64,000 bases of DNA from Cyclobacteriaceae bacterium (lineage in GTDB: Bacteria > Bacteroidota > Bacteroidia > Cytophagales > Cyclobacteriaceae): assembly GCA_024644875.1 (NCBI GenBank), contig JAHEGY010000003.1:1-64000 (forward strand), read 5' to 3'. Positions 44,662 through 53,483 of the stretch are shown here, one piece after another. The translations under genes and the position numbers were made by a program. The stretch's first letter is position 1. Each line of letters starts with the position of its first letter. The notes under the pieces were generated by a model. It searched no databases. It worked only from the letters and a program-made list of their open reading frames with translations, and was not told where the DNA came from.

Positions 44662-44733
44662 TAGCCTCGCTAGGAATCGAACCTAGATCTAGAGTTTAGG
44701 AAACTCCTATTCTATCCATTGAACTACGAGGCC
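44662..44733 (-). tRNA. tRNA-Arg (anticodon CCU)
   Basis: Read on the minus strand, 72 bases fold into a full cloverleaf. The acceptor is GGCCTCG/CGAGGCT (first pair G-U), the D stem is GTTC/GAAT, and the anticodon stem is GGAGT/ACTCT around loop TTCCTAA. The T stem is CTAGG/CCTAG with loop TTCGATT, and the discriminator is A. The anticodon CCT (44698-44700) decodes AGG. The CCA end is not encoded. A terminator follows within four bases. Confidence 0.96.
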
Positions 44734-44880
44734 AATGTTCAAATCGATGCAAAAATAATCCAATATATCCTATATTCAAATAAATGAATTGATTAGCGGA
44801 TTAAGTGCATTGATTTAAGGAATTGTCAGTTGAGCTGGAAAATCTTACTCAATCACAAACGAGGTCGTAAAGAATAAATT
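44734..44880. other. Gap between tRNA-Arg and hflX
   Basis: These 147 AT-rich bases hold no gene; the tRNA promoter should lie in the first part (minus strand). Together with 44426-44661 they make up the gene-poor interval. Confidence 0.4.
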
Positions 44881-46068
44881 TTAATAGTATTCATTCTTCA
44901 TGTAATTTGGATAGATCTTGTAATGCCTCTTTTTAACTTGTTTACCTAGTTTATCCCTGAATTCATCAATATTCTCCGCTTTTTTAGCTGATATGCATAC
45001 AGTGGAGAAGTTTTTTCTGGTGGCATAGTGTTTCTGTATCAGGGTGAGATTTTCTTCTCCATTCAAATAAACCGGATCTTCAGAAGATTCCAATAAGGAC
45101 CGGTATAGGTCCATTTTGTTAAATACAAGGATGGTTGGCTTATCCGCAGCATCGATCTCAGCAAGGGTTTTATTCACTATATCAATCTGTTCTTCAAAAC
45201 CGGAATGTGATACATCTACCACATGCAGCAAAATGTCAGCCTCCCGGATTTCATCTAATGTGGATTTAAAACTCTCTACAAGCGTGGGGGGTAGCTTTCG
45301 GATAAATCCAACGGTATCGGATAACAAGAACGGAATGTTATTGATTACAACTTTCCGGACTGTGGAGTCAACGGTTGCGAAAAGCTTGTTTTCCGCAAAA
45401 ACATCTGATTTTGACAATAATGTCATCAAAGTGGATTTACCCACGTTGGTATATCCCACCAATGCCACGCGTGTTATATTCCCTCTGCCTTTTCTTTGAG
45501 TAATCTTCTGCTTATCTATTTTCTCAAGCTTTTTCTTCAAAACAGATATCTGATTTCTTATTATCCTTCTGTCTGTTTCGATCTCTTTTTCACCTGCACC
45601 GCCTCTGGTACCTGTTCCGCCTCTTTGCCGCTCAAGGTGTGTCCACATTCGTGTTAGCCTGGGCAAAAGATATTGATATCGCGCCAATTCGACCTGGGTT
45701 CTGGCCTGAGATGTTTTAGCCCGCTTTAAGAATATTTCTAAAATCAGCAAAGACCTGTCAAAAATGGTTGTTTTTAGTACTTTTTCAAGATTCCTCAGCT
45801 GAGACGGAGAAAGGTCATCGTCGAAGATTACCTTATCTACACTCATTGCTTTTACATACTCCCTGATCTCCTCCAGTTTACCCTTGCCTACAAAAGTGGT
45901 TACATCAGGGATATCAAGTTTTTGCGTAACCGTCTTAATGGTTTTTGTCCCAAGTGTTTCAGCCAGAAAGGCAAGCTCATTCAGATATTCTTTGGTTTGC
46001 TCCTCTGATTGCCTCCTGTTGATCAATGCGACTAATACAGCTGTCTCTTCTTTTCCGGGATGTTTCAA
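44881..46068 (-). CDS. hflX: Ribosome-associated GTPase HflX
   Basis: This 395-residue GTPase splits or rescues stalled ribosomal subunits in other bacteria. The N-terminal HflX domain is at about 10-195, with the conserved DDLSPSQLRNLEK (83-95), DRSLLILEIF and the glycine-rich RQRGGTGTRGGAGE loop (148-160). The G domain shows G1 GYTNVGKS (205-212), G3 DTVGFIRKLP (251-260) and G4 NKMD (317-320). The start is TTG at 46068: no ATG precedes it in frame, and the next Met would remove the first 75 residues. The gene is divergent from the polysaccharide genes and monocistronic. Confidence 0.96.
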   Translation of the reverse strand: MKHPGKEETAVLVALINRRQSEEQTKEYLNELAFLAETLGTKTIKTVTQKLDIPDVTTFVGKGKLEEIREYVKAMSVDKVIFDDDLSPSQLRNLEKVLKTTIFDRSLLILEIFLKRAKTSQARTQVELARYQYLLPRLTRMWTHLERQRGGTGTRGGAGEKEIETDRRIIRNQISVLKKKLEKIDKQKITQRKGRGNITRVALVGYTNVGKSTLMTLLSKSDVFAENKLFATVDSTVRKVVINNIPFLLSDTVGFIRKLPPTLVESFKSTLDEIREADILLHVVDVSHSGFEEQIDIVNKTLAEIDAADKPTILVFNKMDLYRSLLESSEDPVYLNGEENLTLIQKHYATRKNFSTVCISAKKAENIDEFRDKLGKQVKKRHYKIYPNYMKNEYY

Positions 46069-46245
46069 TATATAAGTTTGTAAATGTGAATTTATATTTT
46101 GAATATGTGCAAAATTAGTTATCTTTAACCGATTTTAAGAAATTACTTGGGAGTTTGTCTTAACTAATAATGTGATTTGTTCAATTCAGGTTAATACCAA
46201 AATTCTTTTGCATTATCAGTTTCATTTAGATTTATTATATAAGCA

Positions 46246-47349
46246 ATGAAAATTGCGATTGTTTTAAACACATCCTGGAACATCTATAACTTCAGATTAG
46301 GTTTGGTCCGGTCATTAATTAATGAGGGACATGAGATCATAGCCGTTGCTCCTTATGATGATTATTCATCAAAATTAATTCAGATTGGGTGTAGGTATGA
46401 AAAAGTAACAATGGATAGCCGGGGCGCAAATCCTATAAAGGACTTTGGGCTCTCGATTGAGTTATTTAGGATTTATAGAAGAATTAAACCGGATTTAATA
46501 CTTCATTTTACTATTAAACCAAACATTTATGGTACGCTGGCGGCTAAAATGCTTGGAATACCAAGCATTAATAATGTCTGTGGTCTGGGCACCGTATTTC
46601 TTAATAGGGGTATCGTCTCATTTATCGCCAGGATGATGTACAAAATAGCCTTCAGGTTTCCGGCAAAGGTGTTATTTCAAAATGACCAGGATAAAAAACT
46701 TTTCATTGATGAAAAACTAATTGCGGAAGATATTGCCGAGCTCATACCAGGATCAGGAATTGATCTTTCTAAATTTGTTCCGGCAACATTGCCTCAAAAT
46801 AAGGAATTTACTTTCCTCTTAATATCAAGGTTAATTCACGATAAAGGTATTGTTGAATATATTGAAGCAATAAAAATACTTAAGAAGCGCGGCATTAAAG
46901 CCAGGTTCCAGATTTTGGGCGCTATTGATGAAGAACACCGGAGGGGGATTCCTGCAAATATAATTAACTCATGGATCCATAATGGCTTAATCGAATACCT
47001 GGGAAGGGTACCTGATGTCAGGAACTATATTAAAAATGCCGACTGTATTGTCTTGCCATCTTATCGTGAAGGAACACCGCGGACACTTCTGGAAGCTGCG
47101 GGAATGGCAAGGCCTATCGTCACAACTAATGTAGCCGGATGTAATAATGTAGTAAAAGATAATTATAACGGATTTCTATGCAGTTTGAAAGATGTTGATG
47201 ATCTGGCGAATAAATTGTTAAAAATGTATAATCTCTCCATTAAAGAAAGACAGACATTCGGGAATAATGGTCGTGAACTGGTGGAGAAATCTTATAATGA
47301 AAATGTGGTTATTAATAAATACCAGGAACTTGTTAATTATGTTGCCTGA
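46246..47349 (+). CDS. Family 4 glycosyltransferase
   Basis: This is a 367-residue cytoplasmic GT-B enzyme, first gene of a short exopolysaccharide set. The N-terminal half has the sugar-acceptor side (LHFTIKPNIYGTLAAKMLG, about 85-103). The C-terminal half carries the nucleotide-sugar site with LISRLIHDKGIVEYIEAIK and the EX7E motif in REGTPRTLLEAAG. It resembles transferases that add the second or later sugar to a lipid-linked repeat unit (WbnK/PglA-like), but donor and acceptor cannot be told. The gene starts with ATG and follows a 177-bp gap divergent from hflX. Confidence 0.9.
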   Translation: MKIAIVLNTSWNIYNFRLGLVRSLINEGHEIIAVAPYDDYSSKLIQIGCRYEKVTMDSRGANPIKDFGLSIELFRIYRRIKPDLILHFTIKPNIYGTLAAKMLGIPSINNVCGLGTVFLNRGIVSFIARMMYKIAFRFPAKVLFQNDQDKKLFIDEKLIAEDIAELIPGSGIDLSKFVPATLPQNKEFTFLLISRLIHDKGIVEYIEAIKILKKRGIKARFQILGAIDEEHRRGIPANIINSWIHNGLIEYLGRVPDVRNYIKNADCIVLPSYREGTPRTLLEAAGMARPIVTTNVAGCNNVVKDNYNGFLCSLKDVDDLANKLLKMYNLSIKERQTFGNNGRELVEKSYNENVVINKYQELVNYVA

Positions 47350-47376
47350 ATGGGATGGGGACTGGATTAGATTTTT

Positions 47377-47919
47377 ATGGAAGTAAAGCATTTTGATATA
47401 GAAGGACCATTTGAGTTGGTTCCTGATATTTTTACTGACGACCGTGGTATTTTTTTCGAATCATTCCGTGCCGAGACCTTCTCAAAACTTGGGATTGAGA
47501 AAGCCTTTATTCAGGATAATCATTCTTTTTCTTATAAAAACGTACTACGAGGCATTCATTTCCAGTTAAATCCCTATGAACAAGGTAAGCTCGTAAGGGT
47601 TACATATGGTAAAGCGTATGATGTGGCAGTTGATCTAAGAACAGGTTCAGATACTTTCGGGAAATACATATCAGTTGTCCTGGATAGCAAGCTGAATAAT
47701 ATGTTTTATATCCCCGAAGGATTTGGGCACGGTTTCGTTGCCCTGGAAGATTGCATCCTGCAGTATAAATGCACATCATACTATTATGCTCCTGCTGATA
47801 CGGGAATACGATGGGATGACCGGGATCTGAAAATCAGCTGGCCGGTAAAAAATCCAATCCTGTCAAAAAAAGATTCAGAATTACCCTCCCTCAAGTCTTT
47901 TATCCAGAATAATATTTAA
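47377..47919 (+). CDS. rfbC: dTDP-4-dehydrorhamnose 3,5-epimerase
   Basis: This 180-residue RmlC-type cupin matches the usual length of about 180. It epimerises dTDP-4-keto-6-deoxyglucose at C3 and C5 on the way to dTDP-L-rhamnose. The catalytic base His61 lies in VLRGIHFQ, the acid Tyr in the TSYYYAP segment (135-137), and the substrate loop is YIPEGFGHGFVAL (111-123). The partner genes rfbA, rfbB and rfbD are not in this window, so the rest of the pathway is encoded elsewhere, or this enzyme serves another dTDP-sugar. It lies 27 bases after the glycosyltransferase. Confidence 0.93.
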   Translation: MEVKHFDIEGPFELVPDIFTDDRGIFFESFRAETFSKLGIEKAFIQDNHSFSYKNVLRGIHFQLNPYEQGKLVRVTYGKAYDVAVDLRTGSDTFGKYISVVLDSKLNNMFYIPEGFGHGFVALEDCILQYKCTSYYYAPADTGIRWDDRDLKISWPVKNPILSKKDSELPSLKSFIQNNI

Positions 47920-47949
47920 TAAATCTGCCAGAGTATTCTATATTTGAAT

Positions 47950-48738
47950 ATGGACTTGTTTAATCCCATTATACGGAAAACTTTGGGTATAGGGCTGCTA
48001 TTGCTGTTTACGGCATGCTCCAGCTATAAACAGCATATCATGTTTAAAACTGAGGACGGGAACTATCCGCAGGATTTAGAGTATTCTAAAATCCTGGCTG
48101 AAAGGAATTACAGGATACAGATCAATGATCAGTTGGAGATAAGAGTATACACCAATGAAGGTGAACGCATCATTGATCCTGATTATGTTTTACAGGGCGA
48201 GATAGCAAACAATAATATTCAACGGGAAGAGGTCCGGTATTTTGTAGATAAAGAAGGGATGGTTAAAATACCGATGGTGGGACAGGTTAAGTTGAAGGAT
48301 TTCACCACCCATGAGGCTGAAGAACTTTTGGAAAAGAGGTTCTCGAATTTTTATAAAGATCCCTACGTAATCGTAAGTTTTAAAAATAAGCGGGTAATTT
48401 TTCTCGGAAAACCGGGAGGGCAAGTGATTAATCTCACCAATGAAGACATGACCCTGCTTGAAGTGCTGGCACTGGCCGGAGGACTGGAAAAAGATTCAAA
48501 GGCGCAGAATATTCGTCTATTACGGGGAGATTTGAAAAATCCTGAGGTTCAAATTATTGATCTGTCAACAATTGAGGGCATGATGAAAGCCGATCTTAAG
48601 ATATATTCCGGAGATATCATATATGTTGAACCTGTAGTAAGAGGATTCTCAGAAGGTACCCGGGACATATTACCTATAGTTAGTGTATTGGCTAGTCTTG
48701 TAGCTTTGATTGTTGCCATACAGGCTCTCGGAAATTAA
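47950..48738 (+). CDS. Outer-membrane polysaccharide export lipoprotein (Wza-like)
   Basis: This 262-residue lipoprotein has its leader ending LLFTAC (Cys23). The frame also opens at a TTG at 47944, but the ATG at 47950 gives the better leader. The Poly_export domain at about 48-150 contains YRIQINDQLEIRVYTNEGE and VDKEGMVKIPMVGQVKL; a SLBB-like domain follows (VIFLGKPGGQVINL; LEVLALAGGL). The last 22 residues are hydrophobic (LPIVSVLASLVALIVAIQAL), a common feature of Bacteroidota members. It forms the outer channel for capsule or exopolysaccharide and pairs with the Wzc-like gene nine bases downstream. Confidence 0.92.
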   Translation: MDLFNPIIRKTLGIGLLLLFTACSSYKQHIMFKTEDGNYPQDLEYSKILAERNYRIQINDQLEIRVYTNEGERIIDPDYVLQGEIANNNIQREEVRYFVDKEGMVKIPMVGQVKLKDFTTHEAEELLEKRFSNFYKDPYVIVSFKNKRVIFLGKPGGQVINLTNEDMTLLEVLALAGGLEKDSKAQNIRLLRGDLKNPEVQIIDLSTIEGMMKADLKIYSGDIIYVEPVVRGFSEGTRDILPIVSVLASLVALIVAIQALGN

Positions 48739-48747
48739 ATTTGAATA

Positions 48748-51108
48748 TTGGACGACTATAAATTTATACAGGAAATCGAACAGGATGACAAAGGAATTTC
48801 CTTTGATGAGGATCGATTTATTGTGGTTCTAAAGAGATCATTTCCATGGATCTTTTTCCTTTTTTTAGCTACTATAATTATATCATTCCTCTCCGTACGA
48901 TATACAAAACCATTATATGAATCCAGTTCTGTTTTAAAGCTGAATATTAAAAGAGATGCCTCTGTTTTGGGTTTACAGGAATACGATGAGGAACAGCAGT
49001 TTAACAGTCTATCCAGTGAGATGGAGTTGCTTAAATCAAAATTGTTCTTCAATAAAATTATCGATGCACTTAATCTCGATGTTAGTATTTATACCATTGG
49101 AAAGATTTTGCTGGATGAAAGGTATAATAATCCTCCATTTACAATTAGGAAAATCATTAAGGATAACCGGGTATATAATATTCCGTTCAGAGTGGATGTG
49201 ATAAATACAAAAGAGTTCAACCTCTCGTATGAGTTCGGTGGTCAGCGTTATGAATCAACATATAATTTCGGGGAAGAGATCCAAACAGAATATTTTAATT
49301 TCGAGATCCAGTTAACGGAATTCTATCAGCACGGCATACAGGATAATGAGTTTTATTTTTATGTCTACAGCAGGCAATATCTCCTGGATTTTATCGGGAA
49401 AAATATGAGTGTAGAACCACTTAATCTTAATGCCAATACCATTCAGATATCATTTAAAGGGTATAACATACATAAAGCAAGGGACCTGGTAAATGCTATA
49501 GATACAATTTATCTGAACTATACAAAAGCAGAAAAAAATAAGGCCAATGCGCAAAGAATTGAGTTTCTTAATCAGCAACTTGAATCTACAGAACAGAGGC
49601 TTTCTGATTTTGAAAACTATTTTGAAAGCTTCATAATCAACAATAAATCGATAGATCTTAACAGCAACCTGTCAGAAACAATTATTTCTCTTAATTCACT
49701 TGATTCCCAGGAATATCTTGTTAATAAAAAGCAAATAAGAATAGAAGAACTTGAGGAGGAAATAATTAACGGCAATCAAATTAATCTTGTGATATCAGAT
49801 TATAAGACACTGCCCCGGAATATGATCGATGAAATCACCAGCTTGAATGAATTAATAGAAAAACGCGAAAGCATATTAATTTCCCATAATGAAAATACAC
49901 TGGTATACAGAAAGTGGTCGGAAGAGATCAATACTTTATACAATAGAGTCAAAAGTTTTGTTGTGGAATTTAATAAAGAATTGAGCCAACAGCTGGATCT
50001 GATAAATGAACAGAGAAATCAATTAGAAAGCAAATTTGTGGGGATGCCATCAAAGAACACGGAGTATGCTAAAAGTCGGAGATATTATGCCTTATACGAA
50101 GGATTCTACCTTTCTTTAATGCAGAAGAAAGCTGAATTTCAGTTGGCGATAGCCGGAACGGTCACAGATTTTAAAGTTCTTTCCGGTGCCAGTTTTCCAT
50201 CTGAACCTTTAAAGCCACAGAAATACATCATATATGGAATCGGACTGGTAGCATGGTTTGTAGTTTCCTTTTTTATAATAGGAATTGGGTATTTATCATT
50301 TGATAAAATTACAGGAATTCAAGAACTGGAAAGGTTAACAGAGATTCCCGTACTCGGCACTGTTCCTTTCTATTTTGCTGAAAAATTGAAAACATCAAAG
50401 ATCATTATTCAGGAAGAATCGAAATCAGCCATCAGTGAGGCTTTTCGTTCAATTAGGACAAATATGAAATTCATCCTGCCTGAGAAAGAGGGTATTATAT
50501 CCTCATTATCTTCAACGGTGAGTGGTGAAGGGAAGACTTTTGTTGGATTGAACCTTGCAGCTGCTTTTGCATTATCCGGCAAAAGGATATTGCTCATGGA
50601 TATGGACCTTAGAAAACCAAAGTTCAACAACATCTTTACAGATATTCCAAAAGAAAAAGGCATAAGTACCATACTTATTGGGAAGGATACGGTGGATGAT
50701 TGTCTGATTTCTTCTGGTATTGATAATCTGGACCTATTGGCATCAGGGCCTATACCGCCAAATCCATCAGAATTGATTATGTCTGAAAGGTCAGATTCTG
50801 TATTTAGTGATCTGAAATCCAGATACGATATCATATTTATGGATACGCCACCGGTTGGGATAGTTACTGATGGATTGCTCGTGATGAAAAAAGCCGATAT
50901 CAAGATCTATATTATAAGGCCCGAGTATAGCAAGAGGCAGTTTGTTAATTTCCTCGCCAAGATAAATGATTTACATGAATTTCAGCATCTTTATATTATT
51001 GTCAATGGTCTGAAAAGAACGAAAGGCATACATTACGGGTATGGATATGGAAGTGGATATTATCGTGAGGCACGTAAACCCTGGTTTTCAAGGCTATTGA
51101 ATTCATAA
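48748..51108 (+). CDS. Polysaccharide co-polymerase / bacterial tyrosine kinase (Wzc-like)
   Basis: This 786-residue inner-membrane protein controls polysaccharide chain length and export. TM1 lies at about 34-54, a large periplasmic coiled-coil region at about 60-490 (EFLNQQLESTEQRLSDFENY), and TM2 at about 493-517. The cytosolic BY-kinase domain follows, with Walker A SGEGKT at 592-597, Walker A' LLMDMDLRKP, Walker B IIFMDTPP (about 695) and a Tyr-rich tail (YGYGYGSGYYREAR) that is probably autophosphorylated. The start is TTG at 48748: a stop lies two codons upstream, and the next Met would remove TM1. It follows the Wza-like gene by nine bases. Confidence 0.94.
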   Translation: MDDYKFIQEIEQDDKGISFDEDRFIVVLKRSFPWIFFLFLATIIISFLSVRYTKPLYESSSVLKLNIKRDASVLGLQEYDEEQQFNSLSSEMELLKSKLFFNKIIDALNLDVSIYTIGKILLDERYNNPPFTIRKIIKDNRVYNIPFRVDVINTKEFNLSYEFGGQRYESTYNFGEEIQTEYFNFEIQLTEFYQHGIQDNEFYFYVYSRQYLLDFIGKNMSVEPLNLNANTIQISFKGYNIHKARDLVNAIDTIYLNYTKAEKNKANAQRIEFLNQQLESTEQRLSDFENYFESFIINNKSIDLNSNLSETIISLNSLDSQEYLVNKKQIRIEELEEEIINGNQINLVISDYKTLPRNMIDEITSLNELIEKRESILISHNENTLVYRKWSEEINTLYNRVKSFVVEFNKELSQQLDLINEQRNQLESKFVGMPSKNTEYAKSRRYYALYEGFYLSLMQKKAEFQLAIAGTVTDFKVLSGASFPSEPLKPQKYIIYGIGLVAWFVVSFFIIGIGYLSFDKITGIQELERLTEIPVLGTVPFYFAEKLKTSKIIIQEESKSAISEAFRSIRTNMKFILPEKEGIISSLSSTVSGEGKTFVGLNLAAAFALSGKRILLMDMDLRKPKFNNIFTDIPKEKGISTILIGKDTVDDCLISSGIDNLDLLASGPIPPNPSELIMSERSDSVFSDLKSRYDIIFMDTPPVGIVTDGLLVMKKADIKIYIIRPEYSKRQFVNFLAKINDLHEFQHLYIIVNGLKRTKGIHYGYGYGSGYYREARKPWFSRLLNS

Positions 51109-51238
51109 TTATTACCAATAACAACACACGTAGAAAATTCTTTTAAAAATCCCATATTTTTCCTCAAGTTGGATCATATTTGCATTAGAGCAAAGGATAG
51201 AAAATGGGCTATTTGCCACTATAAACCTAAGTATCTTG

Positions 51239-52645
51239 ATGGAAGGAAAAGACAATTCAAATCCAAATTCATTACAACTGGTCAGTAAATTTGAAGATCA
51301 GCTTGAAAGAGGAAGATTGGGTTTTTTCCCTGCTGAGGATTTTGAGATTATTGTTGAGCATTACAACAATAAAAAGAAATTTAATAAAGCCCTGAACACA
51401 TGTTCTATTGCAATAGAAAGATTCCCATTCTCAACTGAGTTGAAATTTGCAAAAGCCCAGGTCCTGTCAAATATGGGACATTATGAAGAGGCGCTTGAAT
51501 TGTTAGATAGTGCCCTGATCTATCAGCCAAATGATGAAGAGATCCTGATTATTAAAGGATCAATTTATTCATTAATGGGTAAACATAAACTGGCTATACA
51601 GGAATATGAAAAAGTCCTGGAAAACAGTGAAGCAAAAGATGAGATCCTTTATAATATTGGAATGGCTTACCAGAATTCAGGACAATTTAATAAAGCAATC
51701 CTGAATTATGAGAGGGCTCTTAAAGTAAATTTAAATAATGAAAATGTCTTATATGAATTAGCCTATTGCCTTGATATCACCGGAAAGCTGGAAGACAGTA
51801 TTTCTTATTATAAAGAATTTATAGACAAAGATCCCTATTCTCAATATGGCTGGTATAATTTAGGAATTGTTTACAATAAACTGGAGAATTTTGAAGAGGC
51901 AGTCAATGCATATGAATTTGCAATAGCCATCGATGAAAAATTTGCCTCTGCCCATTTTAACCTTGGAAACACCTATATGTCGCTGGGTAAATATACCAAG
52001 GCCCTGGACTCCTATAAGAAGACCCTGGATATTGAAGGCCCTACTTCGGAGACTTCTTGCTGCATTGCTGTTGCCTATGAGAAACTTGAGCAATATGAAC
52101 TCGGGATTAAATACTATCAGAAAGCAATCAAACTGGATAATTTTAATGACGAGGCCTGGTTTGGGGTAGGCATATGTTTGAATGCTCAGGATAAATGGTA
52201 CGAAGCCATACATTTTCTTAACAAAGCCCTGAAATTTGATCCTGAAAATGCTGATTACTGGACTGCCGTAGCAGAGACAGAATACAAGCTTGGCAATATC
52301 GTATCGAGCCTGGATGCTTATGAAGAAGTGTGCTTACTGGATCCTGAAAACAAGGACATCTGGTTGAAGTGGTCACAGATCTATTATGAGCAGGGAGATT
52401 TTGAAAAGGCCATATTTATTATCCAAAGAGGCATTGAACAATTACCAGATGACTCCGACCTTTACTACCGGGCAACTGCATATATGATCGCAGCTGGAAA
52501 ATACAAAGATGCCTTTGTTTATCTTGAAAATGCGCTGGTCCTTAATTTTGAAAACCATACCGTATTACTTGAATTTTTTCCTAAATTGCAAACACAGAAA
52601 GCATTGTTTAAAATTATAGATCAATACAGAAAAGAAAATTTTTAA
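51239..52645 (+). CDS. Tetratricopeptide repeat protein
   Basis: This 468-residue protein has no signal peptide and is made of about eleven consecutive TPR units (for example MGHYEEALELLDSALIYQPN, SGQFNKAILNYERALKVNLN, LGKYTKALDSYKKTLDIEGP). The frame includes a preceding TTG; the ATG at 51239 is chosen. TPR arrays bind partner proteins; the partner is unknown. Its stop is directly followed by the ATG of the phosphosulfolactate synthase gene (no gap), so the two are co-translated. A 130-base gap separates it from the Wzc-like gene, so it need not belong to the polysaccharide set. Confidence 0.9.
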   Translation: MEGKDNSNPNSLQLVSKFEDQLERGRLGFFPAEDFEIIVEHYNNKKKFNKALNTCSIAIERFPFSTELKFAKAQVLSNMGHYEEALELLDSALIYQPNDEEILIIKGSIYSLMGKHKLAIQEYEKVLENSEAKDEILYNIGMAYQNSGQFNKAILNYERALKVNLNNENVLYELAYCLDITGKLEDSISYYKEFIDKDPYSQYGWYNLGIVYNKLENFEEAVNAYEFAIAIDEKFASAHFNLGNTYMSLGKYTKALDSYKKTLDIEGPTSETSCCIAVAYEKLEQYELGIKYYQKAIKLDNFNDEAWFGVGICLNAQDKWYEAIHFLNKALKFDPENADYWTAVAETEYKLGNIVSSLDAYEEVCLLDPENKDIWLKWSQIYYEQGDFEKAIFIIQRGIEQLPDDSDLYYRATAYMIAAGKYKDAFVYLENALVLNFENHTVLLEFFPKLQTQKALFKIIDQYRKENF

Positions 52646-53419
52646 ATGAACTATTCTTTAAAGGAAATTCCAGACAGGACTGACAAACCCAGGGAGACTG
52701 GCTGCACTATGGCGATTGATAAAGGACTTAGCCTTAGAGAAATTGAAGATTTTTTAAGTGTGGGAAGTGATTTCGTAGATATAGTAAAATTAGGTTGGGG
52801 AACATCCTTTGTGACCCCAAATTTAAAAGAGAAATTGAACCTATACCGGGAATTGGGTATCCCAACTTATTTTGGTGGGACTTTATTTGAAGCTTTTGTA
52901 GTAAGGAACCAATTTGAAGACTATATAAAAGTACTGGAAAAATATGACATGGAGTATGCCGAAGTTTCGGATGGCTCCATTGAATTGGATCATGATATTA
53001 AGTGTGATTACATTAATAAGCTATCAGAATATGTAACCGTTTTGTCTGAAGTTGGATCTAAAGATGCTGAAAAAATAATTCCCCCTTATAAATGGATTGT
53101 CCAGATGCAGGCTGAGCTTGATGCCGGGTCCTGGAAAGTTATCGGGGAAGCCAGAGAAAGTGGCACTGTTGGATTGTTCAGATCAAGTGGCGAAGTAAGA
53201 TCTGGACTTGTTGAAGAGATATTGACTAAGATCCCTTTCGAAAAAATCATATGGGAAGCACCTCAAAAAGCACAGCAAGTCTGGTTCATCAAGTTATTGG
53301 GGCCCAACGTAAATCTGGGTAATATTCCACCACATGAAATTTTACCATTAGAAACCATTCGCCTGGGATTAAGAGGAGATACTTTCGATCATTTTCTGAA
53401 GACGCAAAAAGATATATAA
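52646..53419 (+). CDS. Phosphosulfolactate synthase family protein (ComA-like)
   Basis: This is a 257-residue TIM-barrel enzyme of the ComA family. In methanogens ComA adds sulfite to phosphoenolpyruvate to give phosphosulfolactate, the first step of coenzyme M synthesis. Segments seen here include CTMAIDKGLSLREIEDFL, DIVKLGWGTSFV, YFGGTLFEAFVV, YAEVSDGSIEL, and the C-terminal LGNIPPHEILPLETIRLGLR; the length is normal. Bacteroidota do not make coenzyme M, but many make sulfonolipids (capnines) from cysteate, so sulfonate synthesis is the attractive role; that step is inference. No comB or comC neighbour is visible. Confidence 0.88.
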   Translation: MNYSLKEIPDRTDKPRETGCTMAIDKGLSLREIEDFLSVGSDFVDIVKLGWGTSFVTPNLKEKLNLYRELGIPTYFGGTLFEAFVVRNQFEDYIKVLEKYDMEYAEVSDGSIELDHDIKCDYINKLSEYVTVLSEVGSKDAEKIIPPYKWIVQMQAELDAGSWKVIGEARESGTVGLFRSSGEVRSGLVEEILTKIPFEKIIWEAPQKAQQVWFIKLLGPNVNLGNIPPHEILPLETIRLGLRGDTFDHFLKTQKDI

Positions 53420-53440
53420 ATCAATAATTGCATCAACATG

Positions 53441-53469
53441 AAGATCGAGGTGCTTGCTTCGATCTTTTT
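53441..53469 (+). terminator. Rho-independent terminator after the TPR/ComA-like pair
   Basis: An 8-bp stem AAGATCGA (53441-53448) with TCGATCTT (53459-53466) runs straight into a T run (53465-53469). It lies 21 bases after the ComA-like stop and ends that transcript before the DUF368 gene. Confidence 0.8.
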
Positions 53470-53483
53470 AATTTGATTCTATT

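Larger units (their letters stand above)
44424..44673. repeat. Two direct 125-bp units carrying a hairpin, a terminator and a tRNA 3' end
   Basis: Unit 1 (44424-44548) and unit 2 (44549-44673) are adjacent and offset by exactly 125 bases. Both begin AGGGCCGA. Their last 58 bases (44491-44548 and 44616-44673) are identical and contain a T-arm-like TCGATTCC, a terminator stem and the last 12 bases of tRNA-Arg. The middles have diverged in sequence but each holds a 10-bp hairpin at the same place (44440-44460 and 44564-44586). Only unit 2 continues into an intact tRNA gene. Confidence 0.9.

Noticed and set aside
44424-44733. The repeat as attL/attR flanking a present integrative element
   Set aside because: The copies are only 125 bases apart and no integrase or cargo lies between them; at most it is a footprint.
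47377-47919. A full dTDP-rhamnose cluster around rfbC
   Set aside because: Neighbouring genes are a glycosyltransferase and export proteins; rfbA, rfbB and rfbD are not present.
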